Source: Nelumbo lutea
Taxonomy: Eukaryota > Streptophyta > Magnoliopsida > Proteales > Nelumbonaceae
DNA length: 64,000 bases
Direction of reading: 5' to 3'
Assembly (NCBI GenBank): GCA_022828595.1
Contig: JAKGHH010000002.1
Coordinates: 61,910,383-61,974,382 of the forward strand
A program made the position numbers and the translations under genes. Position 1 is the first letter of the stretch; each line of letters starts with the position of its first letter. The notes under the pieces were generated by a model, which was given only the letters and a program-made list of their open reading frames with translations, had not been told where the DNA came from and did not search any database. Shown here piece after piece: positions 22,101 to 29,617 of this stretch.

Positions 22101-23602
22101 TCACAATGTGGAGTACAGATTATTTAATGGTAAGCTGGGTTTGCTTGGAAATCCTAACTCCCTAAAGAAGGGTTCCTTGCCTTTAGGTGAACTGTTTCTA
22201 TGGTGTTTATTGGAATTGCTTATTTATTGATTTTTTTATAGTTTTCAGTCTCTGTGATACTTGTAACTTTTCTATGAACTTCAATTTGCACAATTCAGTT
22301 GCACTTGATGGAATAAAAAATTTTCATCTAGGCCTTTCTTTCTTTTCAGCATAAAGGGGGTGGAAAAGTTCACGTGAGATATTTCAGCCATATTCTTTGT
22401 GAAGAAAACATGATTTCTGCCCCTTTAATTGAAACAATTTCTACTTAATTTCTATATAAAATCTTGCATAAATTAAATTCTAGAAACTCACAATGTGGAG
22501 TCAGATTTATGATACCTGAATTTTATGTTAAAGTGACACTGACAGTTTAGGATACTCTACTATAGCTACTTATTGTTTAAGGGAGCTATTTTGGCATTAT
22601 CCTGAAAACACTGCAAGGTTTTGATACTTGCTAGTTGATATCGTTTTATCTTATGGTCTAAATGTATTTTTGCTAGAAAGATATTATTGAGAACATTCTG
22701 ATTTTGCATGTTAAATTCTGGGTATCCCCAAAGTTGTTTCAAGTTGGGTTACTAAACTTTAGCCTGTCCTTGAAATGGTTGGTCCAATATTGGGTTCCAA
22801 CTGAAGTTATTGGTACTGAATTACTGAATTTGAGTAACTGAAGTTGTTTCTATGATTCATGAAGACTCCTGAATTTGAGTAACAGGGGAAATGATGTTTT
22901 AACATTCTACCTCCTTTGTTCCACACTCTGCATTATGTAATATCCTCTACCTCTTTCTGAGTTTTATCACTTTATGTTATTCTTTAATAACCGTTGTAAT
23001 CCTTAAATCTCGCTTGATTTCAAATTGTCAATCTACGCTGTTGTACTCTGAAATTGATCAACTAGGCAACTTCAATTTGGTTTGTCATACAATTAAAGCA
23101 GGGTATACATGCACATGTGTCAAATGCTCAAGTTTCCATGTACAGATAAGAAACTTCACCTTGATCAAACTACGCATTGGCCTCTGGATGTATACCTCCA
23201 CGTCTCTTGTGTGTTCCTCTCAAGTCCTTGTGAAAAAATATTGCTGATAATGTAGCATATAGCATTCATTGTATGTAAATGCCTAAAGGTTTATTGAAAT
23301 GTTTGAAATCTGCAGAAAGGTCATCAATAGAGAGGAAGGACAGGAAAGATGATTACCGTGACTCTTCAAGAAAGCGACATCGCAGCCAGAGCCGGAGCCA
23401 GAGTCCACAGCACAAATCAAGTAGAGACAGAGAAAAGGAAAATGATGTAGAGAAGGATCGGGATAGGCACCGAGATAGTGGTCATGAACCAGAAAATGAA
23501 AGGGGGAGGGAACGTGAAAAGAGTGGAAGCAGGGAGAGGGATGACCATGATAGGGATAAAGGCAGAGAAAGGGAGAAGGATCGTAGGAGAAGGGGAAAAT
23601 AA
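2536..23602 (+). CDS. RRC1: RRC1 / SR140 (U2SURP)-type splicing factor, C-terminal part
   Basis: Exons: 2536-2757, 2888-2946, 3063-3147, 3565-3702, 9536-9760, 9840-10669, 10786-10952, 23316-23602. All introns are GT-AG, and the exons join in one frame to 671 codons including the TAA stop. Domain order is SURP (first exon, AFEQAIMERGRGNPLFNFLF), then a CID (about residues 123-280 of this part), a SAP-like motif (LPLAELERRCRHNGL), an acidic Ser-rich linker, a cwf21-type helix (about 520-570), and an Arg/Asp/Ser-rich tail in the last exon. This order is that of human SR140/U2SURP and Arabidopsis RRC1, a nuclear U2 snRNP-associated protein acting in splicing and phytochrome B signalling. The RRM and start codon should lie upstream of the window. 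Two Copia elements and several LINE pieces sit in its introns; no exon is damaged. The family assignment is firm; which paralogue it is, is inferred. Confidence 0.92.
3869..4137 (+). repeat. 5' LTR of Copia element 1
   Basis: The 269-bp LTR has a TATAAATA box at 4021-4028. A CT microsatellite near its end is much longer here than in the 3' LTR. It ends in ACAACA immediately before the primer-binding site. Confidence 0.93.
4138..4872 (+). other. Untranslated leader of Copia element 1 with AAACCCTAG repeats
   Basis: The stretch between the primer-binding site and the gag start has no open frame. It contains at least six degenerate units headed by (G)AAACCCTAG or AAACCCTAA between 4240 and 4500, each followed by a GCGGCTG-like stretch. 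This looks like local leader duplication, not a gene. Confidence 0.6.
4873..9135 (+). pseudogene. Copia 1 gag-pol remnant
   Basis: The gag begins at 4873 and is stopped by TAG near 5467, although similarity continues past the stop. The zinc-knuckle region (about 5655) needs a frame change and has lost a cysteine. The protease is at about 6003 (IDSGASNHMTG) and integrase at 6400-7050 (QQNGVEKSKNRHLLE). RT spans about 7650-8600 with the YVDDIIITG motif at 8200, and RNase H about 8690-9100. Stops or frameshifts lie near 5467, 6132, 6559, 7051, 7160-7390, 8177 and 8735. At the last of these, part of the RNase H start is deleted. The element cannot encode its own polyprotein. Confidence 0.93.
9143..9389 (+). 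repeat. 3' LTR of Copia element 1
   Basis: The 247-bp LTR follows the polypurine tract directly. It differs from the 5' LTR by about four substitutions, all transitions, and by shorter T and CT runs. Low divergence implies a fairly recent insertion. Confidence 0.93.
10953..11830 (+). other. Proximal part of the last RRC1 intron
   Basis: This intron stretch begins at the GT donor after the cwf21 exon. Reading through the donor gives about 60 extra codons before a stop at 11132-11134. Short open stretches to 11660 do not resemble anything I recognise. No repeat structure is evident. Confidence 0.5.
11831..12121 (+). repeat. 5' LTR of Copia element 2
   Basis: The 291-bp LTR has a TATAAATAAAGG core promoter at 12017. 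It is followed immediately by the primer-binding site. Confidence 0.95.
12122..12817 (+). other. Leader of Copia element 2 with short internal repeats
   Basis: The leader runs from the primer-binding site to the gag start. It carries several copies of CACTGTGAAC and CAGTCCTAAAC-like motifs (12590-12790) and a duplicated CTCTACAGTTG block (12435-12520). No ORF is supported. The repeats resemble the duplicated leader of element 1 in style but not in sequence. Confidence 0.55.
12818..13441 (+). CDS. Copia 2 gag (UBN2-type), cut off by a frameshift
   Basis: The open frame carries the plant Copia gag/UBN2 pattern (NFREWSVSAMLF, VMSWLLASM, LEGLWEELDHH), which forms virus-like particles with the element RNA. 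The ATG at 12818 is preferred over one nine codons upstream because it starts the conserved part. The frame stops at 13441, but similarity to the family continues in the next frame, which joins the pol ORF. This points to a single-base length change near 13415-13430. Copia elements normally use one continuous gag-pol frame, so this is most likely inactivating, though a programmed shift cannot be excluded from sequence alone. Confidence 0.88.
   Translation: MSSLSGEVSSRDNRPVTRSSNLENPNLHSLQITSVLLDEYNFREWSVSAMLFITSRELTGYLDGDKKQPEIGSPEYTVWLKENATVMSWLLASMTPRVARTVHHFPTAAKIWEKVSKTYGQKKNNARIYRLNQDIAALRQGDMSVATYFATLEGLWEELDHHLILDWENANDKGRHDKQIEEGRAFKFLAGLDPVYEGIRVTDSRER
13473..17207 (+). CDS. Copia 2 pol polyprotein (protease-integrase-RT-RNase H)
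   Basis: The uninterrupted frame is 1244 codons long. Domains in order (residue numbers): CCHC zinc knuckle CX2CX4HX4C at about 46-60; protease with WVIDSGATNHMT near 167; integrase zinc-binding and catalytic core (DVWGP, FCSDNAVEY, QQNGVAERKN) at about 300-520; chromodomain-free C-terminus; RT (LVAKGFTQKEGIDYKETF, LHQLDVKNAFLNGDL, VYVDDMVITG) at about 760-1010; RNase H (TDADWAGSV, YCDNKAAINIANNP) to the C-terminus. All catalytic aspartates I can check are present. With a gag frameshift upstream, the element probably needs gag from relatives. Confidence 0.96.
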   Translation: MRNEEVRRKEMQVDSQTQSTELPGEHSALVSTMGNRFSDKKSLKCTHCGGEKHTKEKCWVLYPHLKPAALRKDKRQHKGHTASGNLATNNSSDNSQSIQTVSSSTARQAADSSGPSTLGFIASEVEVLSRALARLKNNSLASTSLSKSGTTSAFSASSSINSTYWVIDSGATNHMTHMSSLFSTYHLLSGQGKMRVADGSLSTISGKGVVDLSKDLSLKSVLHVPSLTSNLLSVSKLTKNLNYNITFFPSHCVFQDRLTRRTIGSGHEYGGLYYFDEDVSSALQASTTSPESVESIARLHLWHARLGHLSFSSLAMLFPELCKGIPSQSLICDVCQMSKQCRSMYPISSTEIQAPFDLVHSDVWGPSPIVSIDGFRYFISFIDHYSWCTWIYLLKGREEVPRITMIFCKMVETQFDKKIKQFCSDNAVEYFERSLNSFMEDAGMLHQSSCAYTPQQNGVAERKNRHLLETARALLFQHNVPKQYWSQAVLTASYLINRMPSKVLGMKTPFSVLCPTLPEFPLPPRVFGCTCFIHVKDPKKTKLDPKATKGIFLGYSPTQKGYKCYDPVSKKKYVTRDVVFFESQPYFQSSQNPLQGESSGLEEDSHSPFFFVPISSPSTTTSCNIPGQPSETSAVPVASPDSADASEGSSKQEKEILTYSRRKKAPQPHDCNQLNSDQSVSAIQGNSDSLNSDLDLPIAFRKPVRSCTTRHPIADYVSYSHLSPAYHSFVYVLSSVCVPSRYSEAASDPRWKEAMNEEMKALMKARTWELVDLPEGKGTVGCKWVFTVKHMEDGSIERYKARLVAKGFTQKEGIDYKETFAPVAKLNTIRVLLSLAAKFSWELHQLDVKNAFLNGDLHEEVFMEPPPGYDVGKKVCKLRKALYGLKQSPRAWFERLCLAMKKVGYTQSSVDHTLFTRRQDDKLTALIVYVDDMVITGNDVKEMKRLKEFLASEFEIKDLGNLRYFLGIEVARSREGIYICQRKYVLDPLEETGMMGCRPADTPIEPSHGLQESMGEEYCDKERYQKLVGKLIYLSLTRPDIAYAVHVVSQFMHSPKTPHMRAVERILRYLKTCPGKGILFRKNSRLEIEAYTDADWAGSVGDRKSTSGYCTFLGGNLVTWRSKKQNVVVRSSAEAEYRAMAHGVAELLWIRTLLNELGIKTEGPLKLYCDNKAAINIANNPVQHDRTKHIEIDRHFVRERIISGELCVAYTPSEMQIADVLTKGLASAKFRDILGKLNMIDIHA
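17220..17510 (+). repeat. 3' LTR of Copia element 2
   Basis: The 291-bp LTR abuts the polypurine tract and has the same length as the 5' LTR, with five transitions between them (about 1.7%). Confidence 0.95.
17560..17860 (-). other. Unidentified minus-strand open stretch in intron
   Basis: An open frame of about 74 codons on the minus strand (17610-17834, containing FFLGKYHSHFIVEQGG) lies next to LINE RT sequence. I do not recognise it. It may be the end of a truncated host-gene copy carried by a transposon, or chance. Confidence 0.25.
17870..18370 (-). mobile_element. LINE fragment: reverse transcriptase palm/thumb
   Basis: Read on the minus strand, the sequence gives LLQFADDTSISCDA near 18300, then SGLKINLHK and a thumb-like region ending near MAVANKL at about 17900. 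This is the usual plant L1 RT order. Several stops and frame changes break it. It lies antisense in the last RRC1 intron. Confidence 0.7.
18371..19099. other. Intron sequence without identified features
   Basis: This is AT-rich intron sequence. No domain, repeat pair or RNA structure is evident apart from scattered LINE-like wording. Confidence 0.4.
19100..20480 (-). mobile_element. LINE fragment: RT connection, zf-RVT and RNase H start
   Basis: On the minus strand, 20480-20300 reads ALLSQWVWRYQLEKDNLWHK, parallel to the equivalent part of the LINE at 1-2398. At 19869-19672 a zf-RVT motif appears (SPHKCFLCDASQKSRYHLLIS). Near 19520-19430 there is an RNase H start (SMGNPGNLGTGVFRDSQG). A strongly one-sided pyrimidine tract (19178-19268 on the plus strand) follows. 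Its order relative to the RT piece at 17870-18370 is the reverse of one intact element, so these are two insertions or a rearranged one. Confidence 0.75.
20838..21541. mobile_element. Candidate TIR element with CCTAG-rich subterminal arms
   Basis: The left end (20838-20895) starts CAAGGCACCTAGGCG and carries seven CTAGG/CCTAG-type motifs. The right end (21432-21541) carries similar motifs in inverted order and finishes GCCTAGTCAAGGCT, so the termini form CAAGGC/GCCTTG-like inverted ends with arms of about 55-105 bp. The interior is about 75% AT with no ORF. This is the look of a non-autonomous DNA transposon with subterminal repeats; the superfamily is not certain and I see no clean target duplication. 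Confidence 0.5.
21600..22330 (+). mobile_element. LINE fragment: RNase H and 3' end
   Basis: The frame at 21747-22055 encodes an RNase H piece (KLSVEGDSKLVINWL, NAIADSLAKQGVERF) close to that of the LINE at 1-2398. It is followed by a 3' region ending at an A-rich tail near 22312-22320. It is 5'-truncated and in the sense orientation of the host intron. Confidence 0.75.
22331..23315 (+). other. Distal part of the last RRC1 intron
   Basis: Nothing but intron sequence is seen here. It ends with a pyrimidine-poor but usable acceptor (AAATCTGCAG, 23306-23315) before the RS-tail exon. Confidence 0.5.
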
Positions 23603-23925
23603 GGAAACTACCTTGTAAGTGTACTTGCTTTTTCAGAATGCAAGTGAAACTAAAATTGAAATGTTCCAATATTAGAAAAAACTGAGAAAGCTACAAGGTG
23701 TTGTTTTTAGGAAGCCGGGGACAGGGCTAGGGATATTGTCATAGATTACCTACAAAGTAGGAGCTCTGTAGCAACGTGTATACATTTTTCTTGATACTGG
23801 TTTTCAGTCTATTGCAGCTTGAGTACATGAGGAAATCTTGTTGAATCTTGAATGTACAAGATGTTAAGGTTCACTCCAAGAACCAGAAATGAGTCAAGAA
23901 TAAAACATCTTTATGATTTTTTTCC
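23603..23925 (+). other. RRC1 3' untranslated region
   Basis: Sequence after the TAA stop includes an AATAAA hexamer at 23899-23904 followed by a T-rich stretch, a plausible polyadenylation site. Confidence 0.55.
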
Positions 23926-24219
23926 TTTCTGCTGAGGGCTTTCTTCATCTTCTTCTTCTTCTCTCTCTCTCTCTCTGGTCAAATCACATTTGTAGGTATA
24001 GCCTATTGGTCTGCTTCGAGCCTCAAGTTAGCAATGGTGAATGAGCAGAGTTGTGGACCTTGTGGTAGTGGAATTTGTTAATCATGTAAGATTTCATCTC
24101 ATAGCCAGAACGTTGTGGGAGGACTACTTGGCCATCATAACTGCACTTGTTTACCCTTTTAAGCTAATTTGGCAACGGGTACACTTTCCTTTTGGTAGTC
24201 TGCTTCCAAAAAGAATAAG
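23926..24219. other. Intergenic, CT microsatellite
   Basis: A CTT/CT microsatellite lies near 23945-23976. Nothing else is recognised before the foldback element. Confidence 0.4.
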
Positions 24220-24342
24220 TTCAAATCAGCCCCCCGCAAAATTGCCCCCCACGTCTCACAGCATATCCTTGCCGTGTATTGGGAACATCTCCTGATGGTG
24301 ATACCAGAAATGATGATGTCATCATCGGGAGATGTTCACAGG
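24220..24342 (-). mobile_element. Partial copy of a foldback MITE family
   Basis: The sequence from TTCAAATCAGCC through GGGAACATCTCCTGATG to ATCATCGGGAGATGTTC aligns with the reverse complement of the more complete element at 27204-27343. The far arm is missing or unrecognisable. A hAT-like element is inserted at its right edge. Confidence 0.5.
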
Positions 24343-24745
24343 TAAGGGTGTTAATGGACCGGTTTTAGATTGGATCCTATTCAGTCCAAAATCAATTTGG
24401 ATGGATTGGATGAACCAAAAAGAAAATGGATTGGACAAATCCGGTCTAAAATATTTATTAGATTGGACTGGACCTGGTCCATCCATAATAAATTTATATT
24501 GGATTTGATTGGATTAAGCCAATATCCAGTCCATTGATATAAGATAAGAATATGGGTGTCAATGGACTGGGTTTGGGTTGAAATCATTAAAATGAATTTG
24601 AACAAATTAGACAGTCCGAACATTAAATTGGATCAGTCCAAATGGTCCAAATTATTGATTGGATTGGATTGGACCTGGTTCATTTATAATGGACTTACAT
24701 TGGACTGGATCGGATTGGACCAAATTCTGTCTAATCAACACCCCT
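24343..24745. mobile_element. hAT-like non-autonomous element with perfect 8-bp TSD
   Basis: The ends TAAGGGTGTTAATGG and (inverted) TAGGGGTGTTGATT are bounded by a perfect 8-bp duplication, TTCACAGG, at 24335-24342 and 24746-24753. The interior is rich in TTGGATTGGA/GGTCCA words. A second internal end-like motif near 24554 (GGGTGTCAATGGAC) suggests a dimer or nested relative. There is no ORF. Confidence 0.82.
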
Positions 24746-24984
24746 ATTCACAGGGCAGTACCTTTTAATACTAACAGATCTGACCATTTGTTAACCTGGT
24801 AGATACGTAAGCTGGATGCGTATTGCATGAATGTTGTGAAAAGAAATGGATATGCCAGATGTACATTGTGAAACTTACAAATTGAAATAAATACAAGTGC
24901 ATACTTAACTTTCATGGTTTATACGAAGAGAAATATTACAATTAATAATACAAGGAATATAGAACATTATCATAGGAAGATATT

Positions 24985-25680
24985 TCAAAAGCAAAAAAGC
25001 TAAAGACAATCTCGGACTGAAACCCCTTCATATAAACCATTGACACAGGTATGTAATCTCAGACAATTTAATAGTTCCTTCAGGCCAATCTGTTTTTTTT
25101 TTTTTTTTTTAAATAAGTTATTCTTTTCGTATATAATTTTTTTTCTTGTCAAATTTGGTATCATGGTCCAAGATGGTTCATGTTTAGAGAATGATGCAAG
25201 AAAAAGTGTTTTGATATTTTTCATGATTATCAATAAATCTCTTTTTTATGGATTTGAGTTCTTAGGAATTAAAGGATAAAGTTGAGGTATAAACCAATTA
25301 TTTTGCATAGGTGAACGTGTAAGTGGGACCTATAAGTGTTATTTTGCACAAATAAAAGTGTATGTAGGGGTGTCAATGATATTCGAAAATCCGATTCCAA
25401 ATTTGAGATTAGACATAATCGAATCAAATTCGGATAATTCAAATATTTAATGGATCGAATCCAGATATTCTAATCATTTCAAATAGTTAATCAAATTCAA
25501 ATTTGGCTATGCCCTGATTCGATTCGATAAATATCCGAATTCGACTGATTATTTAATTCTTATATATAATATATAAAATATTTAAATGTTTTATAATATA
25601 TAATTGTTAAATTATATAGATAATTATATATATATATATATTTATAACTTTATATAAATAAAATATTTATTTTATATATT
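24985..25680. repeat. Tandem duplication, copy 1
   Basis: The 696-bp unit is directly repeated at 25681-26373 with only about three substitutions plus changes in T-run and TA-run length. The junction falls in ATATTT microhomology. It includes part of a TAGGGGTGTCAATG-type repeat beginning at 25366. Confidence 0.9.
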
Positions 25681-26373
25681 TCAAAAGCAAAAAAGCTAAA
25701 GACAATCTCGGACTGAAACCCCTTCATATAAACCATTGACACAGGTATGTAATCTTAGACAATTTAATAGTTCCTTCAGGCCAATCTGTTTTTTTTTTTT
25801 TTTTTAAATAAGTTATTCTTTTCGTATATAATTTTTTTTCTTATCAAATTTGGTATCATGGTCCAAGATGGTTCATGTTTAGAGAATGATGCAAGAAAAA
25901 GTGTTTTGATATTTTTCATGATTATCAATAAATCTCTTTTTTATGGATTTGAGTTCTTAGGAATTAAAGGATAAAGTTGAGGTATAAACCAATTATTTTG
26001 CATAGGTGAACGTGTAAGTGGGACCTATAAGTGTTATTTTGCACAAATAAAAGTGTATGTAGGGGTGTCAATGATATTCGAAAATCCGATTCCAAATTTG
26101 AGATTAGACATAATCGAATCAAATTCGGATAATTCAAATATTTAATGGATCGAATCCAGATATTCTAATCATTTCAAATAGTTAATCAAATTCAAATTTG
26201 GCTATGCCCTGATTCGATTCGATAAATATCCGAATTCGACTGATTATTTAATTCTTATATATAATATATAAAATATTTAAATGTTTTATAATATCTAATT
26301 GTTAAATTATATAGATAATTATATATATATATATTTATAACTTTATATAAATAAAATATTTATTTTATATATT
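25681..26373. repeat. Tandem duplication, copy 2
   Basis: This is the second copy of the unit at 24985-25680. The TAGGGGTGTCAATG start recurs at 26061, and this copy continues past 26373 into the remaining ATTCGAA-rich part of the underlying repeat, to about 26520. Confidence 0.9.
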
Positions 26374-26519
26374 TATTAATTATCTAAAATAATTAATTAA
26401 TCAATTTAAATCGAATTAAATATTCAAATATTTAATCAGATTCGAACTAAAATATTAATTTTCAATATCCATTGATATCAACTCAAATTCGAACATCAAA
26501 TTTTTTAATCGGATTCGAA

Positions 26520-27203
26520 TTCAGTGCTAAATGTACATTTAGATGTATCAACCAGTCTACCACATGACATTTCATAGGTGGATAGCGCATTTTTATTTAG
26601 AAGTTCAACACTTGTTTCCGGTAGCACCCAACCATTGGCCCCAACTGTTACGTGATGTGGAGCCGATGTGGCATCGACTTGGTAAGCTGACGTATTCAAG
26701 TTTTGAAATTATCCAGTGCTTCGCGATGCACCACGATTTTCGTCTAATCGATTTTTTGGCTTAGGGTTTCATTCCTAAGCCCTGTTTCATTTTCAGCTAC
26801 CGCCCATACTCAAGCCTCCAACACCGTTGGGATTCTCGTCGCAACCAAAGCATTCCCGTCATTCAAAACTCCGGTACGTACGGTCGGTTTTCTTTCTGTT
26901 ATTTTTTATTCTCCTTCATGGCGCATGCTCTTTTTTTTTTTTTATTGCATTTGGGTATGTTTTATCCATCGTATTGTATGTATCCAGCCGTTGGATTTCA
27001 TCCATCTAAAATGCATTTCTGGATTTGAATCTAGATATTTGTTGATGTAAAAACAATAATATGAGATGGAGTTTAATTATGGATAGTTAGATGGACGAGT
27101 AAAAAAAGCATAGTGAATGGAATTTACTATGCAATAGTTAGCACAGAATCGTAGCTGTACCAGAGAAAACCGTTAACCAAACAAAAAGCGTTGGGGAAAA
27201 CGG
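26520..27203 (+). other. Intergenic stretch with an orphan leader-like segment
   Basis: Around 26760-26878 a TTAGGGTTTC motif, common in plant gene leaders, is followed by AG, a C-rich stretch and a splice-donor-like GGTACGTACGG. No coding exon that I can identify follows. It may be the promoter and first leader exon of a lost or truncated gene, or chance. Confidence 0.25.
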
Positions 27204-27343
27204 GTTCAGATCTGTGCCCCACAATGTCCTACAACACATCAATCTCCCGATCATAATATCAGAATGACAATGTCATCATCAGGAGATGTTACTAATACAC
27301 GCACGGATGTGCTGTGAGACATTATGGGGCGCAGATGTGAATT
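27204..27343. mobile_element. Foldback MITE, about 140 bp
   Basis: Two arms of about 36 bp (27204-27240 and 27307-27343) are inverted copies with some mismatches; GTGCCCCACAATGTC pairs with GACATTATGGGGCGC. The centre is itself partly palindromic around TCTCCCGAT and ATCAGGAGA. The whole element would fold as one hairpin. A relative lies at 24220-24342. Confidence 0.65.
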
Positions 27344-29617
27344 TGGGAAGAATGTCCCTTCAATGCCAGCATGGCAATCACACCTACGCAACCAAACAAT
27401 ACACCCATAACCATTGCGTGGAAGTTTGTTTTCGTAAATCACGCCCATAAATCCTTTAGAATATATAAAATAAATAAATTTTTAGTTCTTATCCCTTTTA
27501 GCCTTGCAAAAAAAAAAAATATACAGGTATGGAAATATTTTAAAACACTGTAAAAGGTTATATGAATGGTGTAAGCACGGTCTTGTGAACACTGAAGCCA
27601 ATCTCAATAATAAATCTTTTGAATATTTCACAGATTCTTGGCATTTTCCACCGAAAAAACAAAGAATTGTATGAACTAACTAGTTAATAATAATGGAGAT
27701 AAACCTTCACCTATTTCATTTCTCAGTTTTAGAGAATATATTTCGTTGTAGTCAATATACTAGTTAGGACCTTGTGATGCATAGACTTTTAAGTGAAATT
27801 GATGTAGAAGGCGCCCATGCAATTGATCCATTATTATTAAATTTTAATTATTTTAATTATTTTTATATATGGAATGTAACTTGGATTATTTTTAGACTTC
27901 TAATAATATTTTTTTCTTATTAACTAATTTTAATTATATCCCAAATCAAACAAAATAAGTAATAACTCAGCCTAAGTGCACCAAAAATACCAAAGGCATA
28001 AGTTTCCACGTAGTCATGGGAAAAATACAACAAATATAAATTTTCATAGCAATTCGAATTAAAATGATAATTTTTGCAATGTAAGGGAGATATTAATTTG
28101 CTTCCATTTTGGTTATAATAAAAAGGTGGAGAAATCTTGTGTTATTAGGGAATATCATAATAATGAGATATTATTTGATGGTCAGAGTTAGATAAGGACG
28201 AGGAATTAAACTTTGATTAGTAGAGTTCATCTTATCAATCCACGATTAGATAACCACGCAAGCATTTTTAGAAAATCAGAACATATCAAATTAAACCAGT
28301 TTCTACAAATTTATTGGAATAAATCATCATTCAAGGCTTAAGTGACAGTTAACCCATTACAAAATCTGCCTCAAGCAACGATTCTTGAGTCTTGATATCA
28401 CACCATACATACATACAAATAAAATAAAATAATATTAATAATATTAATAATGATGATGATGATGATATTAAATGAAATAAAGCATATACCCTTCATTCTC
28501 GAGTAGGTCCATTTATTTTCCCACTTGTTGGTGCTTTTCCTTAACTACATGTTTCATTTGTTGATTTATTTTCCCTTCGCTCGCATTTTGGAGACTAGTG
28601 ATGTAGGCCTTTGATTCCATCTACTTAGACCCTATCATTGAATTGCATTGGCATTTAATAGAGATGAAGTTATTGGAGATTGCTGGTGTGTCTCAACCTT
28701 ATGGATGCAATTTTACATGGGATGGATTTGGTTGTTTGGTCCTCGGGCTAGGCTTGGGACCAAAAGTTCAAGCTTATTAATACTTTGGGTTGGGCTTGGG
28801 TCTAGTCCTTAGGTATTTTGAACCTAGCTTATATACATGTATATGTAAATATATAGATACATATTTGAATGCATATATGCACATTTTTTTATTAATAAAC
28901 CATATGCATAAATACATGTATATGGATTTTTGGTGTGGGCTGGGCTGAGGCCAGATAGTTTAGGCTTAGCATAAGACTCAACTCAAGTGCACTTTGGCTA
29001 TAAATTACAAAAATACCACTACTGGTTTGCATCTAAAATCTTAAGAAAAAAGAAGATAAGCAGTTAAAAAGAGAGAATTGGAAGGCAAAACATGGCATTT
29101 TCATATTTTTACCCTTCACTGTAATTCAAGAGTTTATCCAAGTGTATATTTATGAAAGTTCAGGAACTACCATGGTACCAATCTACAATTCACCCTTAAA
29201 AATTTAATTTTGTCAACTTTTTATATACTTGACAGTTTCATGATATCTCTTTCAGTACCATATCTTTCCACATAGATTTTCCCTTACAGACAGTCATTTG
29301 AAAGAGCTGAATAGAATATTAGTGGCCTAGTGGGTAAATTTGGCATTTACAATGAACCAAACTGAATACATAGTTAAGAGCAAGCATCACTCTCACAGGT
29401 TTTCTGTACATCAATGGAAAAGAAGCAAGAAAATTACTTACAAATAGACCCACATAGAGGGGTGAGATCAGTGGTAGTTAAATTAAATTGGATATTTGGT
29501 CAATGTAGATCACTTTGTCTTCCGCTACTTTGGACATCTGAATTCTGCCACCAAATATCACCAGCCCTGTCTCTTGAGAACAACTACTGAATTTCAATTA
29601 GTGTTCAGTGCTCCTTC
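27344..29617. other. Intergenic DNA downstream of CDT1
   Basis: This is AT-rich DNA with an AAT/GAT trinucleotide microsatellite at 28425-28470. A GGGCTTGGG-rich stretch (28725-28990) resembles the ends of the local TIR repeats. No gene or complete element was recognised. Confidence 0.4.
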
